Positions 26,779 to 35,756 of a stretch of 64,000 nucleotides of DNA are shown one piece after another. A program made the position numbers and the translations under genes. The notes beneath the pieces were generated by a model. The model saw only the letters and a program-made list of their open reading frames with translations. It did no database searches and had not been told where the DNA came from. How positions within the stretch are numbered: position 1 is the stretch's first letter; the number at the start of each line of letters is the position of its first letter. The DNA comes from Acetobacterium woodii. GTDB taxonomy: Bacteria; Bacillota; Clostridia; Eubacteriales; Eubacteriaceae. The stretch spans positions 1 to 64,000 of the forward strand of contig JACQZP010000021.1 in NCBI GenBank assembly GCA_016213825.1, written 5' to 3'.

Positions 26779-26874
26779 ATTTAATCCTCACTTTCGAAAT
26801 TCATGACTTAATGGTATCTTTATTTTACTAGGGTGCGACAAATTATACAAGGTGATTCTAAAATAAAACCGAAC

Positions 26875-26923
26875 AAAAAACGCTGAAGCCGATCCCGCAT
26901 TACTATGCAGAACCGGCTTCAGC
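26875..26923 (-). terminator. Minus-strand terminator of an orphan transcription unit
   Basis: Ten-bp stem GCTGAAGCCG (26882-26891) / CGGCTTCAGC (26914-26923). On the minus strand it is followed by TTTTTTG; on the plus strand the T-tract is poor. No intact gene is upstream on that strand for more than 1 kb. Confidence 0.8.
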
Positions 26924-27069
26924 TTTCATTTTCAGCTAACATTTCTTTTGGACTCACCCCTTTCGATTTACAAAAATCTTCTTTTCACTTTTCCAAGTAA
27001 ACATAACACTTAACTTAAGGATTTTTTTCATTCAGAACATTTCGTATTGGCCAACTGGGATACTTTTGA

Positions 27070-27500
27070 GACAATCTGGAGAATCATTTTTTTAAATCCA
27101 GGAATTGGTTTTTCTAAACCCAGGAATGGTCTTTCTTCTAAATTTAGAGATTTGCTTGTTGATTTTCTGATAGTTTTTGAATCAGGTATGCCGTTGCTGG
27201 AAATCAGGGATGTTTTTCTTCTTATTCCAATCACTGTCTACCTCTAACTCGTAAAACGTAACGCTTAATCTAAACTTCTTTTCAAAAGTCAGGAATTGTT
27301 TTTCTCCTGATCTTCAAAACGTCTTCCACATAATCTATTAAATTTACTCTATGGATTCTGAAAACCTATCTAGCTAAACCCAGGAATAATCTTTCATCTG
27401 AATCTAGGGACTCGTTCTCATGATTTTTGGGAATTAATTTTTTTAACTTAGGAAATTGGTTTTGTTTTAGGAATGATCTATCTTCTAAACTTTTCTTTCC
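27070..27500 (-). repeat. Degenerate short repeats (motif RAARAMMATTCCTGG)
   Basis: Read on the minus strand, related segments occur near 27490-27430, 27400-27375, 27320-27285, 27225-27195 and 27150-27080. Each has a purine-rich stretch followed by ATTCCTGG/A or a close variant. The best two (27150-27080 and 27490-27430) are similar over about 65 bp. Within one, a ~22-bp sub-unit repeats three times in tandem. They are too diverged for a CRISPR array. Confidence 0.55.
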
Positions 27501-27629
27501 CCAGATAATAAAAACGCCTTCTTTAAATCAATCTCTTAATTACATACAGTTGGTTTTTCTGAAGCTTGGAAAACAATTTGTTTTTTTATTCAAACTATTT
27601 CTCCTTTTATTTTTCCTTTTTTTAAAATG

Positions 27630-27818
27630 CTAATTGCTATCTCCCGTCAGGTGGATTATTATCTTTGATCTATTATTCGTATTTATGGTAACATCTTTTA
27701 AAGAAGTGATGTCGTTTTTTCCATAATGTGAATACCGATCGCCAATCAATCGCACAATGATTGAATATGCATCTACCGTATTAAATTTTGGTAATTGTCG
27801 CACATCAAGAGTTAACAA
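27630..27818 (-). pseudogene. Short hypothetical frame, probably a gene fragment
   Basis: A 62-codon frame ending TAA at 27630, containing DAYSIIVRLIGDRYSHYGKN. The composition looks protein-like, but no ribosome site precedes the first possible start, and stops close the frame upstream. I do not recognise a family. It is either the remnant of a larger gene or chance; it lies inside the orphan transcription unit. Confidence 0.3.
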
Positions 27819-27976
27819 TCGATAAAATTTAATTCAACAATTCGATTTCGCTTTAAATTTTCATCTCTAAACGTAACCGTCTTTCTTTAATTTTATCGGC
27901 AGTTAAGGTTTATTTACTTTTCAATGACCGAATCATTCAACTTGGAAAAGGATTAAGTTGATCTTTGATTAGCTAA

Positions 27977-28004
27977 ATTATAGCACGTTATTTTCAAATG
28001 TAAA
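27977..28004 (-). promoter_or_regulatory. Promoter of the orphan minus-strand unit
   Basis: Minus strand TTTACA (28004-27999), 16-bp spacer, TATAAT (27982-27977), pointing away from the radical-SAM-linked gene and into the gene-free stretch. Confidence 0.6.
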
Positions 28005-28042
28005 GTCTTTTTTTGTAAACGTTTGTAACCCTTATGTAAACC

Positions 28043-28726
28043 TTAAGAATCCGCTTTAATAAGCAATTCTTCCCGATGGATCTCAATGGTGGGATCAATG
28101 ATAAAGACAGCGCCATTTTGATTATTGATACTCGTTAAAATATGTTCTGGTTTAACACATTGTTGGTCAATGTAAACAAGGGTCATTTTTATATTTGCTT
28201 TGTCAGTCTCTTCGTCGGGACTGACAGAAATTGCTTCAATAAAAGGACGAATATCTTTTTCAACAAACTTGCCTCTTTTATTTCTTTTCTGAATAAAAAT
28301 CTGGGGCAATGCCAGATAAGCTTGAATTGATTCTGCCAGGTTTTCGAAATCTATTTCGGGAAGTATTTTAATTTTTATCTGATAAATACTTTTGCAAAGC
28401 GCTGCCGAAAGCGATCCGACGCCATCGCCGCAAATTTTGGCACTGACAATCTCCAGTCCATTGGGCAGAACCTGATTCATCCGGCTGATAAATTCATCAA
28501 CCTTCATATCGCCTGATATAATAACCTCGCCATATTCTCCATCGCTGGTCAAACCAACCGACATAGCCAAAGCAAAGGACATCTTGGGATGCGGGTTGAA
28601 ACCCTGGGAATACTCAATGGGAATATTGGCGCGCCGAAAAGCGCGTTGAAAAAGCCGCTGCTGATCCAAATGGGATAAAAGCCGCAAGGGTGTTGAGCGC
28701 TTAAATTGATACTGTATCTTAACCAT
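28043..28726 (-). CDS. TIGR03936-type radical-SAM-linked protein (DUF2344)
   Basis: Protein of 227 residues found next to, or fused to, the TIGR03960 radical SAM proteins. The conserved N-terminus IQYQFKRSTPLRLLSHLDQQ and the motif SQGFNPHPKMSFALAMSVG match the family (DUF2344). Its function is not established; it is thought to act with the partner radical SAM enzyme. The ATG overlaps the end of the upstream gene by 8 bp, so the two are translationally coupled. Confidence 0.88.
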   Translation of the reverse strand: MVKIQYQFKRSTPLRLLSHLDQQRLFQRAFRRANIPIEYSQGFNPHPKMSFALAMSVGLTSDGEYGEVIISGDMKVDEFISRMNQVLPNGLEIVSAKICGDGVGSLSAALCKSIYQIKIKILPEIDFENLAESIQAYLALPQIFIQKRNKRGKFVEKDIRPFIEAISVSPDEETDKANIKMTLVYIDQQCVKPEHILTSINNQNGAVFIIDPTIEIHREELLIKADS

Positions 28727-30566
28727 TGCATTTCCATCCTTTCTTGAATTCCATGATGCCGCAATTTGAACAGCTTTCCGGGCAAAACGGTGTGGTTACC
28801 GCCGCCTCGGCTTTTAGGGCTTCCGCCTGCAGGAATTTTTTGGTAACACCAGTGTCAATAAAATCCCAGGGCAAGATTTCATCATAAGAGCGGTCGCGTA
28901 AGGCATAAAAATCCGGATCGACGCCGGCTTCAGCAAAGGCTTCAGTCCATTTTTCCAGATCAAAATATTCGCCCCAGCCGTCAAAGCGACAGCCTTTTTG
29001 ATGAGCTTTTTCCAGCACCAGTCCCAGCCGTCGATCGCCCCTGGCAAAAACCGCTTCCAGAAAACTGACGCCGCTGTCATGCCAGCTATAAGAGATCTTT
29101 CGGTCTTTAATACTGTTTTTTAAGTGACGTTGTTTATCTTGAAATTCCTCCCGGGTATTTTGTCCCATCCACTGAAATGGAGTAAACGGTTTGGGCACAA
29201 ACGAAGACGCGCTTAAGACGACTTTCAGACTTTTATTTCGTGATTCCCGGTCGAGTTTGTAATATTCATCGACGACTTTTTGTCCCAAATCGGCAATGCC
29301 TTCAATATCTTCCAGGGTTTCGCCGGGCAGGCCAATCATAAAATAGAGTTTGACATGGCCCCAGCCCTTTTCAAAGGCAGTACGAACAGTATCCATCAGG
29401 TTTTCTTCGGTAACGCCCTTGTTGATAACGTCCCGCATCCGCTGGGTTCCAGCTTCTGGTGCCAGAGTCAAACCGGCTTTTCTAACCTTTTGAATTTCTT
29501 CCAGCATGTCAATACTCAAGGAGTCAATCCGTAAAGATGGTAAGGAAATACTGACTTTTTCGTCTTCATATTCCGCTACCAGATTTTTGATCAGCATTTC
29601 AATTTCGCTGTAGTCCCCGGTACTCAGGGATGACAGTGAAACCTCATCGTATCCGGTTGCTTCAATCAGAGCCCTGATCTTTTCCTGAATGGTCGGTAAG
29701 GATTTTTCCCGGGTAGGGCGATAAATCATCCCGGCCTGACAAAAACGGCAACCCCGCCCGCAGCCTCTGAAAATTTCATAGCTGATGCGGTCATGAACGG
29801 TTTCGGTATAAGAGACCACAATTTTTTCCGGAAAATAAGCCGTGTCCAGATCTTCAATAAATTGTTTGCGGATAGTCGCCGGTGCTTCTGCCACCATCGG
29901 GGTGAAGGCCGTAATCACGCCGGTATTTTCGTCATAGCTCACTTCGTAGAAAGATGGGACGTAAACCCCTTCGATCGTTGCTGCCATTTTTAGAAAATCC
30001 TGCCGTTTGCCTTTATTTTTCTGCCACAGACGATGGGTTTCCATGATTTTTAAAATCACCTCTTCCCCTTCACCAATGACAAACAGATCAATGAAATCAG
30101 AAAGCGGTTCGGGATTATAAGAACAGGGACCACCGGCGATAACAAATGGCTCGTCTTCCTGGCGTTGACTGCTTCTTAAGGTAATGTGTCCCAGCTTCAG
30201 CATATTTAAAATATTAGAATAGCTCATTTCATATTGAAGGGTAAAACCCACAAAATCGTATTCATTTAATGGCATCATCGATTCCAGACCATACAGGGGC
30301 AGGTTATGTTTTAGCAATTGCTCTTCCATATCCACCCAGGGGGCAAAAACCCGTTCACACCAGATATCTTCTGCTTCGTTAAGTAAGCCATAGAGAATTT
30401 TCATGCCCAAATGGGACATGCCGACCTCATAGGTGTCCGGAAAGGCAAAGGCAAAGCGAATCATCTCCGCATTTGGTGTTTTATGGACAGCATTCACCTC
30501 ATTGCCCAGGTAGGTGATTGGTTTTGTAACCAGGGGTAAAATATTTTTTTCGATAAAATTATTCAT
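28719..30566 (-). CDS. TIGR03960-type B12-binding-domain radical SAM protein
   Basis: Predicted radical SAM enzyme of 615 residues. An N-terminal B12-binding-like domain (about 20-210, with FAFPDTYEVGMSHLGMKILY and FVIAGGPCSYNPEPLSDFID) precedes a radical SAM barrel with the cluster motif CGRGCRFC (YEIFRGCGRGCRFCQAG). The C-terminus carries a further cysteine group, CPESCSNCG. The substrate is unknown; the genomic link with the TIGR03936 protein is strong in Clostridia. GAGG precedes the ATG. Many genomes encode RNase G next to this pair; it is not present here. Confidence 0.88.
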   Translation of the reverse strand: MNNFIEKNILPLVTKPITYLGNEVNAVHKTPNAEMIRFAFAFPDTYEVGMSHLGMKILYGLLNEAEDIWCERVFAPWVDMEEQLLKHNLPLYGLESMMPLNEYDFVGFTLQYEMSYSNILNMLKLGHITLRSSQRQEDEPFVIAGGPCSYNPEPLSDFIDLFVIGEGEEVILKIMETHRLWQKNKGKRQDFLKMAATIEGVYVPSFYEVSYDENTGVITAFTPMVAEAPATIRKQFIEDLDTAYFPEKIVVSYTETVHDRISYEIFRGCGRGCRFCQAGMIYRPTREKSLPTIQEKIRALIEATGYDEVSLSSLSTGDYSEIEMLIKNLVAEYEDEKVSISLPSLRIDSLSIDMLEEIQKVRKAGLTLAPEAGTQRMRDVINKGVTEENLMDTVRTAFEKGWGHVKLYFMIGLPGETLEDIEGIADLGQKVVDEYYKLDRESRNKSLKVVLSASSFVPKPFTPFQWMGQNTREEFQDKQRHLKNSIKDRKISYSWHDSGVSFLEAVFARGDRRLGLVLEKAHQKGCRFDGWGEYFDLEKWTEAFAEAGVDPDFYALRDRSYDEILPWDFIDTGVTKKFLQAEALKAEAAVTTPFCPESCSNCGIMEFKKGWKCNG

Positions 30567-30775
30567 TTATTTCCTCATTTTTTAATTTTGTAAATCAAGC
30601 ATATTCGGGTTAAGTTCTTAGTATCGGTTTCTAAACCCACCTTATCTTACATGATTCCTTTAATATTGTATAGTCAAAATCTTGTTTAACCGTTCGCCGC
30701 ATCTAAAAAACGATGATAAACAGTTAGCTTCTTAGTGGGTCTTTTTTTATTTTCTGTTTATTTCTTTTTTTTAAA

Positions 30776-31579
30776 TCAAGACATTTTCCAGATCAGCTCG
30801 CCTTTTCGTTGCTGCAATTCTTCGGTAACCATTCCATCTTCTGCCGCTGCGGCTAAATATTGATTGATGGTTTCAGCCAAATCGGGATTGTCCGCTACGG
30901 CTAGCTCCCGGGGATATAGCCCCTTAGCTTTTGCAAGCGCAAAAACACGCTTTTGCATGCCGACCTCATAATTGAGTTCGGGAAATAAACCTCTGGTCCA
31001 TAAAAGGTTAAAAATATAGTTGAGTTTGTTAAATTGACGCACATAGGCCTGATCGGTCAAAGCATATAATTGTTCTTTTAAGGTGCTGTGCCGCTCAACA
31101 AAGGCCGAGATATAGCAGTAGCCCGTGCAAAAATCGATCATTTTATACAGCTGATCGGGGCCATGAATGGCTGGCGACATACTGGCCAGGACAAAATCAA
31201 AACGTTGATCCGATTGAAAGCTATCCCAGTCTGACTTAACAAAATCAATCGTTGTTAACCCGGCATTTTCAGCGTTTCTTTTGGCATACATCAACATATT
31301 TTCTGAAAAATCCAGGCCGACCACTTTTTTTACTACTTTGCCAAGTTCAACCGCAAATTGTCCGGTACCACAACCGATATCCAATACCGTTGATTCATTA
31401 TTAATAACCCCTTTAGTCAGTAATTCCTGAACCTTCTCTTCATGGGTTACCCGGGCCGCCATTGAGGTTTGGGAATTGTTGTATTCCTCAGCTCGAAAAT
31501 CCCAGAAATCCACCAGCGGCTCTTTTTTCTGGTTGTCACTTAACCATAATTGTTCAAAATATTCTGAATTTAATTTCAT
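30776..31579 (-). CDS. Class I SAM-dependent methyltransferase
   Basis: A 267-residue methyltransferase of unknown substrate. Motif I is LDIGCGTGQFAVEL, followed by the acidic loop VVGLDFSENM and a motif IV-like DFVLASMSPAIHG. An N-terminal helical region precedes it (SEYFEQLWLSDNQ, DFWDFRAEEYN), and a ~90-residue C-terminal helical part may shape the substrate site. AGGGGA sits before the ATG. No neighbour suggests a role; a truncated MITE copy lies just upstream. Confidence 0.8.
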   Translation of the reverse strand: MKLNSEYFEQLWLSDNQKKEPLVDFWDFRAEEYNNSQTSMAARVTHEEKVQELLTKGVINNESTVLDIGCGTGQFAVELGKVVKKVVGLDFSENMLMYAKRNAENAGLTTIDFVKSDWDSFQSDQRFDFVLASMSPAIHGPDQLYKMIDFCTGYCYISAFVERHSTLKEQLYALTDQAYVRQFNKLNYIFNLLWTRGLFPELNYEVGMQKRVFALAKAKGLYPRELAVADNPDLAETINQYLAAAAEDGMVTEELQQRKGELIWKMS

Positions 31580-31606
31580 TTTGTATCATTCCCCTTTATT
31601 TCACAG

Positions 31607-31709
31607 TAATTACTTAACTGCCGTGAGCTTCGCTGTCGGTTTGCGCTAAACATTTGTTTGCGGAAACCAATATCAAAGCTATCTTTGTTCATATTTTAGC
31701 TTTTGCGAA
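31607..31709 (+). repeat. MITE-like palindromic element, copy 1 (central deletion)
   Basis: Contains the family's ends and arms (CCGTGAGCTTCGCTGTCGGTTTGCG, split here by an arm boundary, and CGGAAACCAATATCAAAGC) but lacks the central double hairpin. Confidence 0.65.
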
Positions 31710-31726
31710 TGTGTACATCCACTTGA

Positions 31727-32158
31727 CTAGCGGTTAATAAAAAACAAACCGGCCAGACAAAGTGCTATTCCGATGAGGTGATTCGTTGTTAAAACTTCCT
31801 TGTAGAATAATAGCCCTACAGGGATCAGTAGAATGGCCAGCGAAATATTGGCCACCAACGAGCCCAGACTAATATTCCAGCCTGCCCGATAGGCGCTGAT
31901 ATAACCAAATTCCAAGGCTACCACCGAAATCCCCAGGGCGAAGCTGGTCCAGTTCAGTCGTTTAAATGACTGGATCAGCCCTTCATCTAAACCATTGGTT
32001 ATCATTAATAAAAAAGTTAGTAAGGCGGCAACCAGGTAGGTTACCAGCAAGGATAAAAAAGGGTTGGCTGTTTCTGGGGTTGATTTTGTGCAGATATTAT
32101 AAAACACATTGGCGGTGACAATGAGAATAATCGGCAAATAGTATGTTAACTCATTCAA
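31727..32158 (-). CDS. Small EamA/DMT-type membrane transporter
   Basis: A 143-residue integral membrane protein with four to five hydrophobic helices, resembling one half of a drug/metabolite transporter. Such half-size proteins act as dimers. Features are the N-terminal LPIILIVTANVFYNICTK and the C-terminal LIGIALCLAGLFFINR, typical of EamA repeats. The start is TTG at 32158, with AGGAG about 12 nt upstream; no ATG is available in frame. The substrate is unknown. Confidence 0.7.
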   Translation of the reverse strand: MNELTYYLPIILIVTANVFYNICTKSTPETANPFLSLLVTYLVAALLTFLLMITNGLDEGLIQSFKRLNWTSFALGISVVALEFGYISAYRAGWNISLGSLVANISLAILLIPVGLLFYKEVLTTNHLIGIALCLAGLFFINR

Positions 32159-32189
32159 TGTTATTCAACGCTCCTCTTTCCAGTTAATA

Positions 32190-32280
32190 TGCAGTCCCAT
32201 AGGCTATTACAATCAGTTTCGAACGAAACAATTTATACGCTGCGCATTAAGCAATTATTGTTGATATATTTCGCAATTAC
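32190..32280 (+). repeat. MITE-like palindromic element, copy 2 (degenerate)
   Basis: Left arm AATCAGTTTCGAACGAAACAA matches other copies; the centre is deleted; the right terminal repeat TTTCGCAATTA is intact at 32270-32279. Confidence 0.6.
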
Positions 32281-32287
32281 CTGTCGT

Positions 32288-33004
32288 TTAAAAAGATGCC
32301 CGGGCAAAACATTTTTGCAGTTCATTAAAATCTTCATATGGCTTTTCAAGATAGAGCAAGCGTTTGATGAGATGCTTTTCCTCATCGCAGAGATTTAATT
32401 GATTGATGGAAGAACTGTTTGCGACCGGGGTCAATTCCTGACATATTGATGCTAAACGCATAAAAACATCTCCTATTCCCCAGAAGTCCAGATTGAAACG
32501 ACTGTTAAACTGCGAGATGTGTCGAGCTGAACCGAAATCAATCAGTGAAAGTTTGCTGCCGGTCCATAAAATGTTTGAGGTTTTAATATCGCCATGACTG
32601 ATATTCCTTGCAGCCAGGTAACACATCACCTCAATTAATTGGTTCATAATCAATGTGATTTCCGTTTTGCGAAAATTGTAGTCCCAGTCAATCAATTCTT
32701 CCAGGCTGTTGCCGGGACGTTTTCCCATTATCATTCCATAAAAGCCATCCCGATCGACCACCTGGATCAATTTGGGAATGGCCGGATGGTCAGTTTCCTT
32801 TAGCCAAAAGATTTCTCGAGCCAGCTTTGCTTTGCGGCGCTTGACATCATTGGCATTAAAAATTTTCAGGACATACTCCTGGGCGTCACGAGATACCATA
32901 TAACAGGCCCCAAAACGGCCCCGACCCAGTTGCGCCTGTAAATGGAACCCGCTCAGGGCAAGGGTGCCTCTTAATGACGAATAACGTCTACCACTCAATT
33001 TCAT
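32288..33004 (-). CDS. Serine/threonine protein kinase-like protein
   Basis: A 238-residue eukaryotic-type kinase domain without membrane anchor or PASTA repeats. The glycine loop is LGRGRFG (26-32). K47 (YVLKIF) and E64 are the likely ATP-binding pair. The catalytic loop is HGDIKTSN (137-144), with HGD in place of HRD but D139, K141 and N144 intact. DFG is at 156-158. The APE region is not obvious and the C-lobe is short, so activity is likely but substrates are unclear. The ATG at 33004 overlaps the end of the LolD-type ATPase gene by 17 bp; an alternative start at 33052 would lengthen the overlap. The pairing suggests a shared function. Confidence 0.72.
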   Translation of the reverse strand: MKLSGRRYSSLRGTLALSGFHLQAQLGRGRFGACYMVSRDAQEYVLKIFNANDVKRRKAKLAREIFWLKETDHPAIPKLIQVVDRDGFYGMIMGKRPGNSLEELIDWDYNFRKTEITLIMNQLIEVMCYLAARNISHGDIKTSNILWTGSKLSLIDFGSARHISQFNSRFNLDFWGIGDVFMRLASICQELTPVANSSSINQLNLCDEEKHLIKRLLYLEKPYEDFNELQKCFARASF

Positions 33005-33692
33005 CAACGGATAAGGGTTTTTCATTCCGATAACTGTCTTCCACCTGACCATTTTTCATAATGATGACCTTATCCGCCATGGGCGTAATGGCCTGATTGT
33101 GGGTAATTAAGATCACCGTCATATTTTCTTTGCTGCTTGTTTCCTGGAGCAGTTTGAGAATGTTTTTTCCGGTGTTATAATCCAGGGCGCCTGTTGGCTC
33201 ATCGCAGAGCAGCAATTTAGGACGCTTGGCCAAAGCTCGGGCAATGGCAACCCGCTGTTGTTCCCCGCCAGATAGCTGAGACGGAAAATTTCCTAAACGT
33301 TCTTCCAGTCCCACACTTTTTAAAACGGTTTCGGCATCCATCGGATCACGGCAGATTTGGGTTGCCAGTTCCACGTTTTCAATAGCAGTCAGATTTTGGA
33401 TGAGATTGTAGAATTGAAAAACAAATCCGGTATCGTAGCGGCGATATTCGGCCAGTTCTTTGCGGGTCAGGGCGGCAACATCTTTGTCCCCGACAAAAAC
33501 CTGTCCCTCGTCACAATCATCCATCCCGCCCAGGATATTAAGTACGGTTGTTTTACCAGCCCCACTGGGCCCCACCACAACGGCAAATTCTCCTTCATCA
33601 ATGAAAAAATTAATCCCATTGGCCGCATTGATGGTTACTTCCCCCATATGATAACGTTTATGCACATCCTTAAATTCAATAAAATGTTTCAT
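32988..33692 (-). CDS. ABC ATPase of the LolD/MacB/SalX type, no permease nearby
   Basis: ATPase subunit of 234 residues of the class that works with FtsX-like (mechanotransmission) permeases. Walker [11 protein letters not shown]-loop [12 protein letters not shown], signature [15 protein letters not shown] and Walker [13 protein letters not shown] are all present. No FtsX-type permease is adjacent; the downstream gene is a kinase. AAGGAT precedes the ATG. A promoter lies upstream (33773-33800). Confidence 0.9.
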   Translation of the reverse strand: MKHFIEFKDVHKRYHMGEVTINAANGINFFIDEGEFAVVVGPSGAGKTTVLNILGGMDDCDEGQVFVGDKDVAALTRKELAEYRRYDTGFVFQFYNLIQNLTAIENVELATQICRDPMDAETVLKSVGLEERLGNFPSQLSGGEQQRVAIARALAKRPKLLLCDEPTGALDYNTGKNILKLLQETSSKENMTVILITHNQAITPMADKVIIMKNGQVEDSYRNEKPLSVDEIEW

Positions 33693-33772
33693 CGTTTTAT
33701 CCTTAGTTTTATATTTGAAAGCTTAGTTTTCAGTACATTTTTGTATACTCTTGTTAAGTATAAAGAAAAAAC

Positions 33773-33800
33773 ATTATAAAATCCATATGAAAATGTCGAA
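33773..33800 (-). promoter_or_regulatory. Candidate promoter of the ATPase-kinase pair
   Basis: Minus strand TTCGAC (33800-33795), 16-bp spacer, TATAAT (33778-33773). It touches the terminator of the preceding small gene. Confidence 0.5.
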
Positions 33801-33826
33801 AAAAAAGAAAGGTTTCCCTTTCTTTT
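33797..33826 (-). terminator. Terminator after the small winged-helix gene
   Basis: Minus strand AAAAGAAAGG-gaaa-CCTTTCTTTT stem followed by a T-run. Confidence 0.8.
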
Positions 33827-33830
33827 GAAT

Positions 33831-34013
33831 TTATTTTTTTGCCGGCTCCCATTTACACCGAATTGGAGATACAATCGCCGCTTCTTTTTTCAATGATTTA
33901 AAGGCTTTATCAATCTCTTTTCGATCAACCTTCAAAGCTTTTTCGACTTCGCCAGCAGACATTGGTGAACCGTTTTGTTTCATACAAGCTAAAATTTTAT
34001 CTTCTAAATCCAT
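33831..34013 (-). CDS. Small winged-helix protein (60 aa)
   Basis: A compact DNA-binding-like protein, 60 residues: DLEDKILACMKQNG, PMSAGEVEKALKVDRKEIDKA and a C-terminal wing ending SPIRCKWEPAKK. Similar 60-residue proteins are common in Clostridia, usually annotated as transcriptional regulators without experimental support. The start is the ATG at 34013 (GGAGG 5 nt upstream); the frame to 34025 begins inside the ribosome site. Monocistronic, with its own terminator. Confidence 0.72.
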   Translation of the reverse strand: MDLEDKILACMKQNGSPMSAGEVEKALKVDRKEIDKAFKSLKKEAAIVSPIRCKWEPAKK

Positions 34014-34094
34014 AATAGCCTCCATAAATTATTAATTTTATGCGTCAATTATAGCAGATATTTCTTAATTTGTCGAGGTTATCAATAAACTCCC

Positions 34095-34224
34095 GTACCG
34101 ACCAATTGTTAATCTATTGTATGCGCGCAATTCGTACAGTTGCCTTTAAGGAGTTCACTTAAATTTAGACTCTCTTTGCAACGGTTCGCCTTGAGGCATA
34201 CAATATGCCAACAATTGTCGGTAC
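34095..34224. repeat. 130-bp inverted-repeat element, unrelated to the main MITE family
   Basis: Outer arms of about 30 bp: GTACCGACcAATTGTT...ATTGTATGC at 34095-34124 and the complementary arm at 34196-34224, with a 5-bp internal mismatch block. The centre has no frame. Only one copy is in the window. It lies between the small winged-helix gene and the MFS gene. Confidence 0.7.
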
Positions 34225-34257
34225 TACTTATCTTTTTTAATAGTCTGAAAAAATTTC

Positions 34258-35508
34258 CTAATTTTCGACTATGGCAATAATTGAGGCTTTTCTTAGTTTT
34301 TCACTTTGAATCCCTAAAATATAATTAAAGACCAGTGCAATTGCTGCGAACACAATAATGACAATAAAAGTGGAACCGTAGCTACCGCCAGAACTTTGCA
34401 GCAGATAACTTGATATCATTGGCCCAATGATGGCCGCTGGTACCAATAAGAAGTTGGACAAGCTAAAATTTAGAGGATAGTTTTTTGATCCGAAACTTGA
34501 ATTGATAACCACTGATGATAAGGCTGGTACCCCACCATAGGTAACCCCAACCGATAATAGGCCGATAAAGATAAAGATGACGTTGTTCATGGTCGCGCCC
34601 ATAAATAAGAAAATACCCGCTATCAGTAAGAGGATCGTATTGGTGCCCATAGCTTTTGCTCGCCCTAATTTATCAAACAAGGTGCCAATGACAACCCGGC
34701 CGCCGCCATTAAATACCGAAACCAGTAAGCCCAATTGCGCTGGCGCTCCAAAAGCCACCGCAATGGTTGCGGCACTACCGATGATTAATAATCCAGATGC
34801 GGTAATCATAATTCCCCAGAAGAAATACGTCCAGAATACCCCGGTTTTTAACATTTCACGGGCAGTATATTCTTTTTTCTGACTCTGTTCACCTTCCACT
34901 GCTGCGACACTTTTAGGCGCCATCACCGGCTTTTTGATAAAGAAGGAACCTAAAACCAGAACAACTGCTCCCATCAGCGACAGGTAGAAGAAGGTTTCCA
35001 ATACCCCAAAGCTTCCAATTAAGGAGCTGATCATCGTCCCAAGGATCAGACCGCCGAGGCCGAAACCCATTAGCATAATCCCGGAAGCTAGCCCGGCTTT
35101 TTCTGAAAACCATGGCACAATGGCACTGATAATGGCATTATAGCTCATCCCTACGCCGGTACCGCAGAGTACACCGTAAAAAATATAAAGCATCATTAAA
35201 CTTTGGCCCGGTTGAGTTGGATCGATTTTGGAAACCCCAAAAAAACCGATAAACAGCAACGCTGCTGACATTAAAACAATGTACTGATTTTTAATGTATC
35301 GGGTTAATTGCCCACTGACAAAACCGCCGATACAAAAAAAGATAATTGAAATTGTAAAATTAAGTGATAAGTCCGTGACCGTCCATGTTTCAAAAACCTT
35401 GTTTAGTGGTGCTCGAAAAATTGACCATGCATACAATAATCCCAGAAACAACAGCATGATGGTCCCTACCGCCAGGTAGACCCATCGTTTTAAATTCTCA
35501 TTTTTCAT
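34258..35508 (-). CDS. MFS transporter, OFA (oxalate/formate antiporter) family
   Basis: A 12-helix major facilitator of 416 residues. N-terminal [21 protein letters not shown] is the typical OFA start. Loop motifs include [13 protein letters not shown] and, in the second half, [21 protein letters not shown], the MFS signature region. Family members exchange small carboxylates; the substrate here is unknown. Two adjacent ATGs exist (35511 and 35508). The second is better spaced from GAGGG. A promoter (TTGTGT-17-TACAAT) lies about 30 bp upstream. Confidence 0.85.
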   Translation of the reverse strand: MKNENLKRWVYLAVGTIMLLFLGLLYAWSIFRAPLNKVFETWTVTDLSLNFTISIIFFCIGGFVSGQLTRYIKNQYIVLMSAALLFIGFFGVSKIDPTQPGQSLMMLYIFYGVLCGTGVGMSYNAIISAIVPWFSEKAGLASGIMLMGFGLGGLILGTMISSLIGSFGVLETFFYLSLMGAVVLVLGSFFIKKPVMAPKSVAAVEGEQSQKKEYTAREMLKTGVFWTYFFWGIMITASGLLIIGSAATIAVAFGAPAQLGLLVSVFNGGGRVVIGTLFDKLGRAKAMGTNTILLLIAGIFLFMGATMNNVIFIFIGLLSVGVTYGGVPALSSVVINSSFGSKNYPLNFSLSNFLLVPAAIIGPMISSYLLQSSGGSYGSTFIVIIVFAAIALVFNYILGIQSEKLRKASIIAIVEN

Positions 35509-35668
35509 CATTTCCCTCTTCTTCCAAAAAATTTCTTGCTTTATTGTATCAGCTTGCTAAAGTAAACACAATGATAATTACCAGTAATTATTAATTGTCT
35601 TACTAATATTTATCATTCCACTGGACAGCTTGTTTTAAAAAGCTTAAAATTACCTATAGGCTTCTAAA

Positions 35669-35728
35669 AGTAATTGGGAAATCGACAACAAAGCAACTCT
35701 CGTTTGGTTTTCAAATTCCCAATTGATC
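35669..35728. repeat. Inverted repeat upstream of the DUF445 gene
   Basis: AATTGGGAA near 35681 and TTCCCAATT near 35725 form ~10-bp arms around about 30 bp, 30 bp before the DUF445 start. It may be a hairpin in the leader or an operator. Confidence 0.4.
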
Positions 35729-35756
35729 TACTACATGTTACAACAGGAGGAACAGA

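Larger units (their letters stand above)
26779..28042. other. 1.26-kb stretch without an intact gene
   Basis: The longest gene-free stretch. It holds a minus-strand promoter at its right end, a minus-strand terminator at its left end, and at least five diverged copies of a short motif between. Frames in this stretch are short, mostly lack ribosome sites and carry stop codons. One fragment (27630-27818) is listed separately. Confidence 0.7.

Noticed and set aside
27070-27500. Repeats resembling a CRISPR array
   Set aside because: The units are diverged, of uneven length and spacing, and no cas gene is present.
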